32,693 nt of DNA. It comes from JAFGJQ01 sp964586145 (lineage in GTDB: Bacteria > Planctomycetota > Phycisphaerae > UBA1845). The stretch covers positions 1 to 32,693 of the forward strand of contig CAZPHH010000053.1 in assembly GCA_964586145.1 (NCBI GenBank). Reading direction: 5' to 3'. Both the position numbers and the translations under genes were made by a program. Below the pieces are notes generated by a model, which had not been told where the DNA came from, did not search any database, and worked only from the letters and a program-made list of their open reading frames with translations. Numbering within the stretch: position 1 is the first letter of the stretch; the number at the start of each line of letters is the position of its first letter. Below, piece after piece: positions 16,483-23,862 of this stretch.

Positions 16483-17229
16483 ATGCGTTGGAAGCGATCG
16501 GATATCCGGGTAATCGTCTTTGACTGGGGCGGCACGCTCTGCGGCGCGAGCCGGGAACGCGAGGTCATGGCCGCCTGTGCGGAGGCGACCGTAGCGGCCG
16601 CCCGCCGCGCGGGGCTGCCCGTGTCGCCCGGGGCGGTCGGCCAACTGCTGAACCTGGGGCGCGGCTACGCCACGCGGCCGGCGGAGCCGCCCGAGTATCG
16701 CGAGTACGACGTCCGGGCCGTCCTGGCGGAGTGGCTGCGGGGCGCGTGCGGCCTCCCCGCGCCGGACGGCACGCTGGACGGGATTCTGACGGCCTGCTGG
16801 GAGCGGTGGATCGGCTGCCTCGACGCGTACGAAGGAGTGCCGCAGGCGGTGGAGCGCCTGGCGGGGGCCGGGTACGTCCTGGGCCTGATGAGCAACACCG
16901 CCGCGCCGGCCTGGGCGTGCGAGAAGGAACTGAGCCGGCTGGGGCTCGACCGGTGCCTGCGGTTTGCCGAGTTTTCCAGCCGCCTGGGGCGACGAAAGCC
17001 GCATCCTTTTGTCTACGAAGCTGTTATGGAACACGCCCGCACGCACTCCCCGGGCGTTTCGCCGGGCAAGGTGCTATTCGTCGGTGACACGCCCGATGCG
17101 GATGTGGCCGGTCCGGCCCGCGCCGGGATGCGTACGGCGCTCGTGGGCTCCGCGGTCCTTCCGGCCGATGTCCAGCCCGACTTGCAGGTGGCCGCGGTGC
17201 CGGACCTCTTGAACCACCTGGAGGTGTGA
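16483..17229 (+). CDS. HAD-superfamily hydrolase with DWGGT motif
   Basis: The 248-residue protein shows all four HAD motifs: VIVFDWGGTL with nucleophile Asp14, SNT with Ser137, Lys172 in RRKPHPF, and VLFVGDTPDADVAG near 200. A helical cap lies between motifs I and II (about 25-110). The second acidic residue of the usual DxDxT is Gly here. That residue is the general acid/base in HAD phosphatases, and its loss is seen in relatives such as phosphonatase (DWAGT) and haloacid dehalogenases, so a simple phosphatase reaction should not be assumed. The start was chosen at 16483, nine bases after AGAAGG. It is followed by the DUF89 phosphatase 107 bases later on the same strand. The substrate is unknown. 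Confidence 0.88.
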   Translation: MRWKRSDIRVIVFDWGGTLCGASREREVMAACAEATVAAARRAGLPVSPGAVGQLLNLGRGYATRPAEPPEYREYDVRAVLAEWLRGACGLPAPDGTLDGILTACWERWIGCLDAYEGVPQAVERLAGAGYVLGLMSNTAAPAWACEKELSRLGLDRCLRFAEFSSRLGRRKPHPFVYEAVMEHARTHSPGVSPGKVLFVGDTPDADVAGPARAGMRTALVGSAVLPADVQPDLQVAAVPDLLNHLEV

Positions 17230-17261
17230 CCGCAATCGACGCCAGCACAGAGGGGCGGCAG

Positions 17262-17289
17262 GCCCGTTTCCGCCGCAGGCGGATCGGGC
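17262..17289. repeat. Imperfect hairpin between the HAD and DUF89 genes
   Basis: An outer stem GCCCG/CGGGC surrounds an inner stem TCCGCC/GGCGGA with loop GCA. The loop matches that of the GTCCC-GCA-GGGAC hairpin at 18808-18820. It may be another member of the dispersed hairpin family, or a weak terminator; no T-run follows. Confidence 0.4.
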
Positions 17290-17336
17290 ATGGCGAGGCG
17301 AATTTCATCCCCGGGAACATGGGAGCGCAATAGACG

Positions 17337-18410
17337 ATGGCGGTTCTACCTCTGCTTGCCGATCCGGCCGGATACCAGGCGTGCGATTGGGACTTGTCGA
17401 ACGATCCGGCGGGTCGCGAGCACTGGATTGACGAATTCCGCAAACACGCCGACTCGATGCTGGCCTACGCAGCGGCTCGCCGCAACCCGCCGCCCGCCGA
17501 ACAAACGGCGGCCATGCGCCAGGCGTTCTTCGCGGGGCTGGACCATCTGCGGCGCCGGCCGAACGCTCGCGGCCGGTTGGACGTTCTCTCGCTCTGCGCG
17601 CTGCGGGACGAGTTCCTGCTGCAATTCCACATCGGCGATCCATACGTGGACGTAAAGGCGGCGGAGAACCACGCAGCCCTGGTGCTGTACCCGGACGTGG
17701 TACGGCGGCTGGATGACGTGCCGGCAGATCGGCGTGTGGAGGCGCTTCTGGTCGGCATGGTCGCGGGCAATCGCTTCGATCTGGGATCACCCGTAACCGC
17801 CCGCGAATATGCCGCCGGTGGCATGGACTTCTTCGCGGAGCTGGCCCGCGTGAAGCCGCAACCATGGTGGCGGGATGACGTGGATGCCCTGGCCGAGCGG
17901 CTCGACCCGGCCCGTCCGGCCTATCGCAAGGCGATCATCTTCGCGGACAACGCCGGGGCCGACGCCGTGCTGGGCGTGCTGCCCTTCGCGCGGCATCTGG
18001 CGAGCCTGGGAGTGCGGGTGGTAGTCGCGGCCACGGATCACTTCGCACTGAACGACATTACACGCGCGGATCTGGACCGCGTGCTGGCGGAAGCCGCGGG
18101 CATGGACGCCGTGCTGGCCGGTCAGTTGAAGTCCGGCCGGCTCACGACCGTGGGCACGGGGCACACGCATCCGCTGATTGACCTTGCGGACGTCAGTGAC
18201 GAGTGCGCGGCGGCCGCGGCCGATTGCGACTTCGTCGTGCTGGAAGGCATGGGCCGGGCCGTGGAAAGCAACTGGCAGGCCGCCTTCCGCTGCGACAGCC
18301 TCCGCGTGGCCATGATCAAGAACGTGTCCGTCGCCCGCCACTACGGCTGCGAGCTGTTCGACCTCGTCTGCCGGCTCGAGCCCGGGCAGGGGCAGCCTGT
18401 GGCGAGTTGA
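17337..18410 (+). CDS. DUF89/ARMT1-like damage-control phosphatase, subfamily II (PANK4-type)
   Basis: The 357-residue protein fits the DUF89 metal-dependent phosphatases. The key motif IIFADNAGADAVLGVLPFARHL contains Asp204, Asn205 and Asp209, and is followed by LNDITRADL, GTGHTHPLIDL and DFVVLEGMGRAVESN. The spacing resembles the C-terminal domain of human PANK4 and its relatives, which remove phosphate from 4-prime-phosphopantetheine and its damaged forms. That substrate is an inference from family likeness. The enzyme would be cytoplasmic and use a divalent metal held by the Asp/Asn set. The ATG at 17337 follows GGGAG by 11 bases. The HAD gene before it suggests a metabolite-repair pair. 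It is the last recognisable gene before the long gene-free stretch. Confidence 0.87.
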   Translation: MAVLPLLADPAGYQACDWDLSNDPAGREHWIDEFRKHADSMLAYAAARRNPPPAEQTAAMRQAFFAGLDHLRRRPNARGRLDVLSLCALRDEFLLQFHIGDPYVDVKAAENHAALVLYPDVVRRLDDVPADRRVEALLVGMVAGNRFDLGSPVTAREYAAGGMDFFAELARVKPQPWWRDDVDALAERLDPARPAYRKAIIFADNAGADAVLGVLPFARHLASLGVRVVVAATDHFALNDITRADLDRVLAEAAGMDAVLAGQLKSGRLTTVGTGHTHPLIDLADVSDECAAAAADCDFVVLEGMGRAVESNWQAAFRCDSLRVAMIKNVSVARHYGCELFDLVCRLEPGQGQPVAS

Positions 18411-18616
18411 CCGGATCCGCAGGCATGCTGCGCGCAGGCCGGGTAAGACGATCGAAAGGCAGACGCCCTGCATGTCGACAAACTCATCCACCGGGTTGGC
18501 GACGAGGCGGTCGAAAGGGGAAGCGACCGGGGGCAGGAGAAACGCAGAAACAAGAGCAACGCGGGCTGCGTCCGCAATCCAAGCGACCCGCCTCGGAGGG
18601 CAGGCTCCGCGACGAA

Positions 18617-18711
18617 GCGACGGAGAAAGAGCTTGCGCCAGTGGCTTCGTGGAAATCTGCGCGGCGCGGGAGGAGCTGCGCGGGGCGCGGAGAATTCGAG
18701 CGTTTGCAGCG
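18617..18711. repeat. Dispersed repeat, long copy
   Basis: This matches 11822-11897 in two blocks (21 of 27 and 38 of 48 identical). The blocks share AGAATTCG and CGTTTGC. About 19 bases at 18644-18663 are absent from the other copy. It resembles the decayed GCGCGGAG-type repeats scattered through many environmental bacterial genomes. Confidence 0.5.
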
Positions 18712-18756
18712 CAAGGACAAGAATGAGCTTTCGGCCGTGGGGCGAGTCGAGGATAG

Positions 18757-18880
18757 CCCGGCCTTTCAAGGCCGGGTTCGCCGCACAAGACCCCCAATCT
18801 TCCTTCCGTCCCGCAGGGACAGGATGAGTCCCTCGCGTTGTGTTCAGGCCCGTTCACGGGCCTTGCTGCCCAGGCAACAA
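18757..18880. repeat. Cluster of short hairpins (REP-like), copy 2
   Basis: Four hairpins follow each other: 18757-18765/18768-18776 (CCCGGCCTT, loop TC), 18808-18812/18816-18820 (GTCCC, loop GCA), 18846-18853/18856-18863 (AGGCCCGT, loop TC) and 18863-18870/18873-18880 (TTGCTGCC, loop CA, one mismatch). The first has the same stem length, TC loop and GGATAG lead as the 127-146 hairpin at the left edge of the window. Confidence 0.6.
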
Positions 18881-19594
18881 GCCGCCAAGCGCCGGCCAGA
18901 CGGTTCCGTCCGCTACGACACCGCGGGCATACCGTCCGGGCGACGCTCAGCAACCTCGCGTCACCATATGCACACTGCAACAGAAGAACAGTGAGGCGCG
19001 TGTTACGAGTGTCCTGGACTGCACGCTTCGGACGAACACCCGCCGCCCCTCCTGAACGAGACGATTGTAGGCCGCTGCCGCTACGGAGAAAAAAAACGGA
19101 AAGATTTTTCTTCGCTGCGCACAAGACCGGTACCAGAAACATTCATACGCCCGCAGCCTCATGCCGGCTTTTCCCGCTTGCGAGGCGCCCGGGCCGACAT
19201 CGTTGACACCGAAGCGCCAAGCGCTGACACCGTAGTAGCCGCGTGTGTCTCTCTGTCAGGACTCGAAAAGTCGCAACGCCGATTGCCGCCCGCGTTTGCC
19301 CGCGCCGCAGGATCTGGATGCGGCGCCGTGTTCCGAGATTGCGCCACTCGGCCCGGGTTCAGGCCTCGACGCGCGAACCACAGCGTGCCGGTCAGGCCGC
19401 GCGTGAAGGGCGTCCCGACGCTCACGGCTAAATCCAGTCCGGCAAACGAACGCGCTTCCGGATGCGGCTCGTGCCAATTATGTGTCTCCGGCGTGGCGGT
19501 ACGCGTCAAACGCTGCCGCGGCCCATCCACGATGCGCCCGCCCTGCAGCGCTGACTTTCCGCCTTTCACGCCTCCCGCCTCACGACACCACCGC

Positions 19595-19626
19595 GCGTGC
19601 CACGCACGCACAGTTCCGTGGCACGC
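19595..19626. repeat. Perfect 10-bp hairpin in the gene-free stretch
   Basis: GCGTGCCACG (19595-19604) pairs with CGTGGCACGC (19617-19626) across a 12-base loop. CTTTGC follows on the plus strand. It lies about 150 bases before the first parS site. Its role is unknown. Confidence 0.5.
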
Positions 19627-19772
19627 CTTTGCTGACCCAAGTTCGCCAATGAGCCTCCCCGTTCCCTCCCACTTGGGACAACCCATCGCCCGCCCGTGCC
19701 CTTCGCGTAATCGACAGGCGGCTTCACCTGGAATCGGTGGACCTCGGATCGGCGTTTGCCTCTCGAATGGCC

Positions 19773-19788
19773 TGTTTCACGTGAAACG
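19773..19788. promoter_or_regulatory. parS: parS centromere site 1
   Basis: TGTTTCACGTGAAACG matches the widely conserved parS consensus TGTTTCACGTGAAACA at 15 of 16 positions, with the 14-base palindromic core intact. ParB loads here as a CTP-dependent clamp. A decayed copy (CTTGCACGTCAAAC, 11 of 14) follows at 19794-19807. It lies about 1.5 kb upstream of parB. Confidence 0.92.
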
Positions 19789-20510
19789 CGACTCTTGCAC
19801 GTCAAACGGAATACGGCGCATGCGCGGATCTGACCCTCTTGTTCCCGATGCCTTGTTCGACCGCCCTGCAAGACAAAGAGGCGCCATTGGCTCGAACGAA
19901 CGGGCTCCTCCCGCTCAGGTGGGCATGGCCTCCCTCCGCAACCCGAGCGACGAGATAGATCCCGGCATGGACCGCTTCGAATCGGTTTCGAGAAGACTCG
20001 ACCGCGAACCAGAATACGAGGTTGCAGCGATCAGCGCTTTGATCTCTTCCTCATTATTGCTCGCGCTTCGCTTACGTCGAAACGCCCCGCGCCGTGAATG
20101 AAACAACTCAGGAGAAACGACTTGCGGGGGTGCGGGCGGGACGCCTTACGCCGAACGGGAAGGGTGCCGACCCCTGTACCACAAAGAGGGAACGGGGCAT
20201 TTGTCGTGCTGTCCTCGTACGAATGGGCCTCACGCTCGCGGCGGCGGCGCCGCACAGCCATCGGCACGTCCGGCCGTCGCGCCCATCGCCAACCCGGGCG
20301 ACCGGGGCCCTCCCATCGGAGAACACCCTGACCACATCAAGGCGAACGAGGCAAGCCGGTGCGCGGCGAGCCGGAAGAACCACCCACTCGGACAGTTGGG
20401 ACCGTGGACGGGGCACAGAGGCGCGTTTCGGGTTGGGTGCCGCTGCCGTCTACCTCGGAAGGGGACCGCGGCACGTAGCCCCGGGCCTGATCGCGGGGGC
20501 GTAACCCGCT

Positions 20511-20526
20511 CGTTTCACGTGAAACG
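20511..20526. promoter_or_regulatory. parS: parS centromere site 2
   Basis: CGTTTCACGTGAAACG is a perfect 16-base palindrome containing the full parS core. It lies about 0.8 kb upstream of parB and 738 bases from the first site. Confidence 0.92.
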
Positions 20527-20705
20527 GCCCGTCCCCTTCACCACGACGCGAACCCCAGGGCGGTCCACAACCGCAGCGAGATCCCAGTCGGGCAGCGACA
20601 GTTGCTGTCGACGGCCCCAATCCGAGTTGAGCGGATCGATCCAGGACCGGTGACGGAGGACCGACCCGCTTCCAAGCGCGGAATCTCCAGTTTCCTGCCC
20701 GCGCT

Positions 20706-20732
20706 CACGCTTGCGCAAGTGTGTTATCCAGG
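20706..20732. promoter_or_regulatory. Near-perfect 18-base palindrome beside a DnaA-box-like word
   Basis: CAC-G-CTTGCGCAAG-T-GTG (20706-20723) is palindromic except for one pair. It is followed directly by TTATCCAGG (20724-20732), two mismatches from the DnaA box TTATCCACA. One such word alone is weak evidence for an origin. Confidence 0.25.
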
Positions 20733-21319
20733 TTGTTGGCTCCTCCATAAGGACAGGCTTGAAGCGACCGATGGACCTTCGAATCGTCCCGAAGGGAAGC
20801 GTGGCGGGCTGCCAGCCGTCCACCCCCTTCCCAAACCTTCCGCCTCCACTCGCATCCGGATTCTCTCCACCCAGCTCCATGCGCGTCTTCGGGCAATCGG
20901 CCCGTCAGGCCGGCCTCATGGACAGCGGGCAGGCGACAGGAAGGCCGGAGTGCCCCCTGGACGACCCGAATCTGGGGGCAGCACTGGCTGATATCCTGAC
21001 CGTGACCACCCACCTCCCGACTGTGAACAGAGCGGCCCAGGCCGGTCCATCATCTCTCACTCCATGCCGATCGGTCGTCGACGCCGGACGCTCGCGTCAC
21101 GTCAACGCTTCGTTACTCGCCCCTCGCTCATCGCCCGCAGCCGAATCGCCCGGAGTAAATCGGTACGCCGCAAAAGAGGATCGCCGATTTCGGATTTCCG
21201 TTTACACGGCGCAGCCTGCGCGGTAGTTTCGCACAACAAAGGCGCGGGTGGATTGTTGTGGCACGCGGGGTTCTGTGCGTGTCACGCAAAACGGTGACGC
21301 TTTCTGGGAATCCTGTATT

Positions 21320-22264
21320 ATGGTCAAGCATGACAAGAGGTTAGGGAAGGGTCTGAGTTCTCTGGTATCGCGTGAAGCCGTCGAGACGGCACTTACGACA
21401 ACCCTGGAGCCAGGCGAACGGGAGCGCCATCCGGTGGCAGGGCGCCCAGGAGTGGATGCCCTCATGGTTCGGCCGCAGGCGCTGGAGCCCAACCCGTTCC
21501 AGCCGCGAAAGGACATGGACACCGAGGGGATCCGTGCCCTGGCCGAGTCCCTCAAGCAGACCGGCATGCTGCAGCCGATCGTGGCCCGTCGGGCCGGCAC
21601 CCGGCTGGAGATCATTGCGGGCGAGCGGCGGTGGCGGGCGTCCCGGGAGGCGGGGCTGGATCTGGTTCCGGTGCTCATCCGGCCGGCCACGGACGAACAA
21701 ATGGTCGAGATGGCGCTGGTAGAGAACATTCAGCGCAGCGACCTGAACCCCATCGAAAAAGCGCGCGGGTATCGCCGGCTATGTGACGAGTTCTCGCTGA
21801 GCCCGGAAGAGGTGGGGCGGCGGGTCGGCGAGGACCGGAGCACCGTGACGAACTACCTGCGGCTGCTCGATCTGCCGGGTGAGATCGCGGCCATGGTGTC
21901 ACGCGGTGACATCAGCATGGGGCACGCACGGTGTCTGCTGGCCGTGCCTGCGCCGGATCGGCAGATGCAGCTTGCCCGGTCGGCGGCGAAGAACCAGTTG
22001 TCGGTTCGGGCGCTGGAGGAGATCGTACGGCGGGAACGGGTCCCGACGGCTCGGGACGGCGGCGCGACATCGCCTCTGGCGGGCCGCGTGAAAGAGGCGT
22101 CCGCGCACGTGGCGGACCTGGAAGGGCAGTTCCAGCGGGCGCTGGGGCTGAAGGTGCGCATTCAGGAACGCCGAGGCAAAGGGCGCGGCCGTATCATCAT
22201 CGACTACAACAACCTGGACGAGTTTGACCGCGTGGCCGCCGCGCTGGGCGTGCAGTGGGAATGA
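21320..22264 (+). CDS. parB: Chromosome-partitioning protein ParB
   Basis: The 314-residue protein is a CTP-binding DNA clamp that loads at parS, spreads and helps place chromosome origins. It has the typical N-terminus KRLGKGLSSLV and NPFQPRKDMD. The CTPase motif GERRWRA is at 101-107, and ENIQRSDLNPIEKARGY at 135-150. A helix-turn-helix follows (SPEEVGRRVGEDRSTVTNYLRLLDLP, about 161-186), and the dimerisation end is VRIQERRGKGRGRIIIDYNNLDEFDRV. The start ATG at 21320 was chosen for the canonical N-terminus; upstream in-frame codons to 21248 look non-coding. No clear ribosome site is seen. Usually parA lies directly upstream, but here about 2.9 kb of gene-free DNA with two parS sites takes that place. 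Confidence 0.96.
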   Translation: MVKHDKRLGKGLSSLVSREAVETALTTTLEPGERERHPVAGRPGVDALMVRPQALEPNPFQPRKDMDTEGIRALAESLKQTGMLQPIVARRAGTRLEIIAGERRWRASREAGLDLVPVLIRPATDEQMVEMALVENIQRSDLNPIEKARGYRRLCDEFSLSPEEVGRRVGEDRSTVTNYLRLLDLPGEIAAMVSRGDISMGHARCLLAVPAPDRQMQLARSAAKNQLSVRALEEIVRRERVPTARDGGATSPLAGRVKEASAHVADLEGQFQRALGLKVRIQERRGKGRGRIIIDYNNLDEFDRVAAALGVQWE

Positions 22265-22532
22265 CGTGGAGACAAGGAGGGCGAGAACGGTGCGTCGTCC
22301 GCCGCTGCGACGCAAGCAGGAGTGTCATACAGGGGCACTCCCGGGTGCGCGGGGTCAGCCACCAGAGACCCGCAATCAGCACGCCCGCGATGAGCAGCGC
22401 CGGAAGGGAGACGCGCGGGGCGGATACGAGCAGTACGCCGTTGAGGAGACCCAAGGCGGCGCCGACCGCAAGGGTCTTCCACCGCGGTGCGGCGGGGTAG
22501 AGGTGGATGTAGATGGATCGGCGCGGATGCAT
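22197..22532 (-). CDS. Small two-helix membrane protein overlapping the 3-prime end of parB
   Basis: GGAGG lies five bases before the ATG at 22532, and the 111-residue product starts MHPRRSIYIHLYP. Two hydrophobic helices follow (about 20-37, LAVGAALGLLNGVLLVSA, and about 43-60, LPALLIAGVLIAGLWWL). The last 45 residues are Arg, Pro and Cys rich, and the frame runs 68 bases into parB on the opposite strand. The helices and ribosome site support a real gene. The odd tail suggests that the true end may be earlier or that a frameshift is present. No family was recognised. Confidence 0.5.
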   Translation of the reverse strand: MHPRRSIYIHLYPAAPRWKTLAVGAALGLLNGVLLVSAPRVSLPALLIAGVLIAGLWWLTPRTRECPCMTLLLASQRRTTHRSRPPCLHVIPTARPARRPRGQTRPGCCSR

Positions 22533-22774
22533 TGGATCCTCCGCCAGGGTCGGGTGCTGGACCGCCGGAGCCTGGGACAACGCGTTCCATCATATCAGCA
22601 GTTCGCGGTCCGCGAGGCGGACCCTAAGAAGAAGCGGGCGTCATCCAGGCGCCAGGGCCGGCGAGGACGCCCACCCCACAACAACGTCGGCGCCACGAGC
22701 GGCCGGTGGCACGTCTCGCGAGCATCCGGTACAGTCAGTCCATGATAAGGCAACGCGCCTGGGGATAGACCGCC

Positions 22775-23776
22775 ATGGTGCATGTTCAATTTGGGCTGGT
22801 CGTGTTCGGGCTGCTGGCCGTGGGGCAAGCGTCGCAGCCGGCGGTCGGGTCATTGTCAGGGTTTGAGGCCAGTCCGCATTTTGGGGAGCAGCTGCGCAGC
22901 GACGCGTTTGAGCCGGACGTGCTAGTGCATATCAACGCGCCGGCCCCGGAGGCGTTCAAAGCGGAGCGGCCGGTCCGCGTGGTGGTCTTCGCGCTGCCGA
23001 ACGGCAACACGACCGCCCAGACCATCGGGCGGCGGATGGAGCCGGGGCTGGACTGGCATTTTGACATTCAGCACATCGGGGCGCAGATTCGCCGCGTGCG
23101 CGAGGTGGTCACAGACGCAAACATCGTGGTCGTCTACCTGGAGGCCAAGGGGCGAAGCTGGCCGCACTGGCGGCAAACGCACCCCGACGGCGGGGCCATC
23201 CTCGTCCGGCTGATCGAATCGTTGCGTGACACGTTCAAAGGCAGCGAGGTCACGGTTGCGCTCACCGGCCACAGCGGCGGCGGCAGCCTGATCTTCGGGT
23301 ACCTGAACCAGGTGGAGCGAATTCCCGATTGGATCGACCGCATCGTCTTCCTGGACGCGAATTACGGCTACGACGACGAGCAGGGCCACGGTGACAAGCT
23401 TCTGGCCTGGCTTCGGACGAACAAGAGGCGCCACCTGGGTGTGATCGCGTACGATGACCGACGGATCCGGATTGACGGCAAGCTGGTCGTGGGGCCGACG
23501 GGTGGCACGTATCGCAAAACGCAGCGCATGGCGGAACGCCTGGGCCGGGACGTGGACCTCAAACGCACGCAAACCGATCGCTACGAGCGATTCACCGGAC
23601 TGGGCGCTCAGATCGAGCTTACACTGGTCAACAACCCGGACGACGCCATTCTGCACACCGTGCTAGTGGAGAAGAACGGCCTGATCCACGGCCTGACGTT
23701 CGGCTCGCCGTGGGAGGACAAGGCGGGGGAATTCTTCGCCGACCGGGCGTACGACCGCTGGATTCAGCCGTTCTGA
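22775..23776 (+). CDS. Secreted alpha/beta-hydrolase-like protein
   Basis: The 333-residue protein has a signal peptide (MVHVQFGLVVFGLLAVGQAS, then QP). A typical nucleophile elbow is present, ALTGHSGGGSLIFGYL with Ser167. VVVFALPNGNTTAQT is an early strand and turn that may supply the oxyanion hole, RIVFLDANYGYDD gives a candidate acid near residue 191, and His305 (GLIHG) is a candidate third member of the triad. It would act outside the cytoplasmic membrane on an ester or related bond; the substrate is unknown. The ATG at 22775 has GGGGA about 10 bases upstream. A TACAGT box at 22730-22735 may be its -10 element. It stands 86 bases before the GT-C glycosyltransferase on the same strand. Confidence 0.82.
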   Translation: MVHVQFGLVVFGLLAVGQASQPAVGSLSGFEASPHFGEQLRSDAFEPDVLVHINAPAPEAFKAERPVRVVVFALPNGNTTAQTIGRRMEPGLDWHFDIQHIGAQIRRVREVVTDANIVVVYLEAKGRSWPHWRQTHPDGGAILVRLIESLRDTFKGSEVTVALTGHSGGGSLIFGYLNQVERIPDWIDRIVFLDANYGYDDEQGHGDKLLAWLRTNKRRHLGVIAYDDRRIRIDGKLVVGPTGGTYRKTQRMAERLGRDVDLKRTQTDRYERFTGLGAQIELTLVNNPDDAILHTVLVEKNGLIHGLTFGSPWEDKAGEFFADRAYDRWIQPF

Positions 23777-23862
23777 AACGAGCGTCACCACCGGCACCTC
23801 GCCGCCGAACCGGCCGCGCCGTGCAAATGGCGTTCGCCCGCGGGTTGGGGTAGAACAAGGGG

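Larger units (their letters stand above)
18411..21319. other. Gene-free stretch of about 2.9 kb with parS sites
   Basis: No credible protein gene is seen on either strand. Open frames are long (one spans 19178-20101) but rich in Arg, Pro, Ser and Cys, without domains, ribosome sites or a plausible start, as expected by chance in GC-rich DNA. It holds a dispersed repeat (18617-18711), a hairpin cluster (18757-18880), an A/T-rich patch (19085-19111), a strong hairpin (19595-19626), two parS sites (19773, 20511) and a near-palindrome (20706-20723). I see no tRNA, rRNA or known small RNA and no group of DnaA boxes. No ParA-like P-loop (KGGVGKT) occurs in any frame. Confidence 0.75.

Noticed and set aside
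19178..20101. Long open frame (about 307 residues) in the gene-free stretch
   Set aside because: The product is rich in Arg, Pro, Ser and Cys, has no domain or signal, no ribosome site, and contains a translated parS site. Such frames are expected by chance in GC-rich DNA.
18411..21319. A complete oriC
   Set aside because: No cluster of DnaA boxes and no dnaA, dnaN, mnmG or rnpA neighbours are visible. The parS sites alone do not prove an origin.
22707..22735. Possible sigma-54 promoter (TGGCAC) before the alpha/beta hydrolase
   Set aside because: The required GC element at the right spacing is missing. A sigma-70-type TACAGT fits better.
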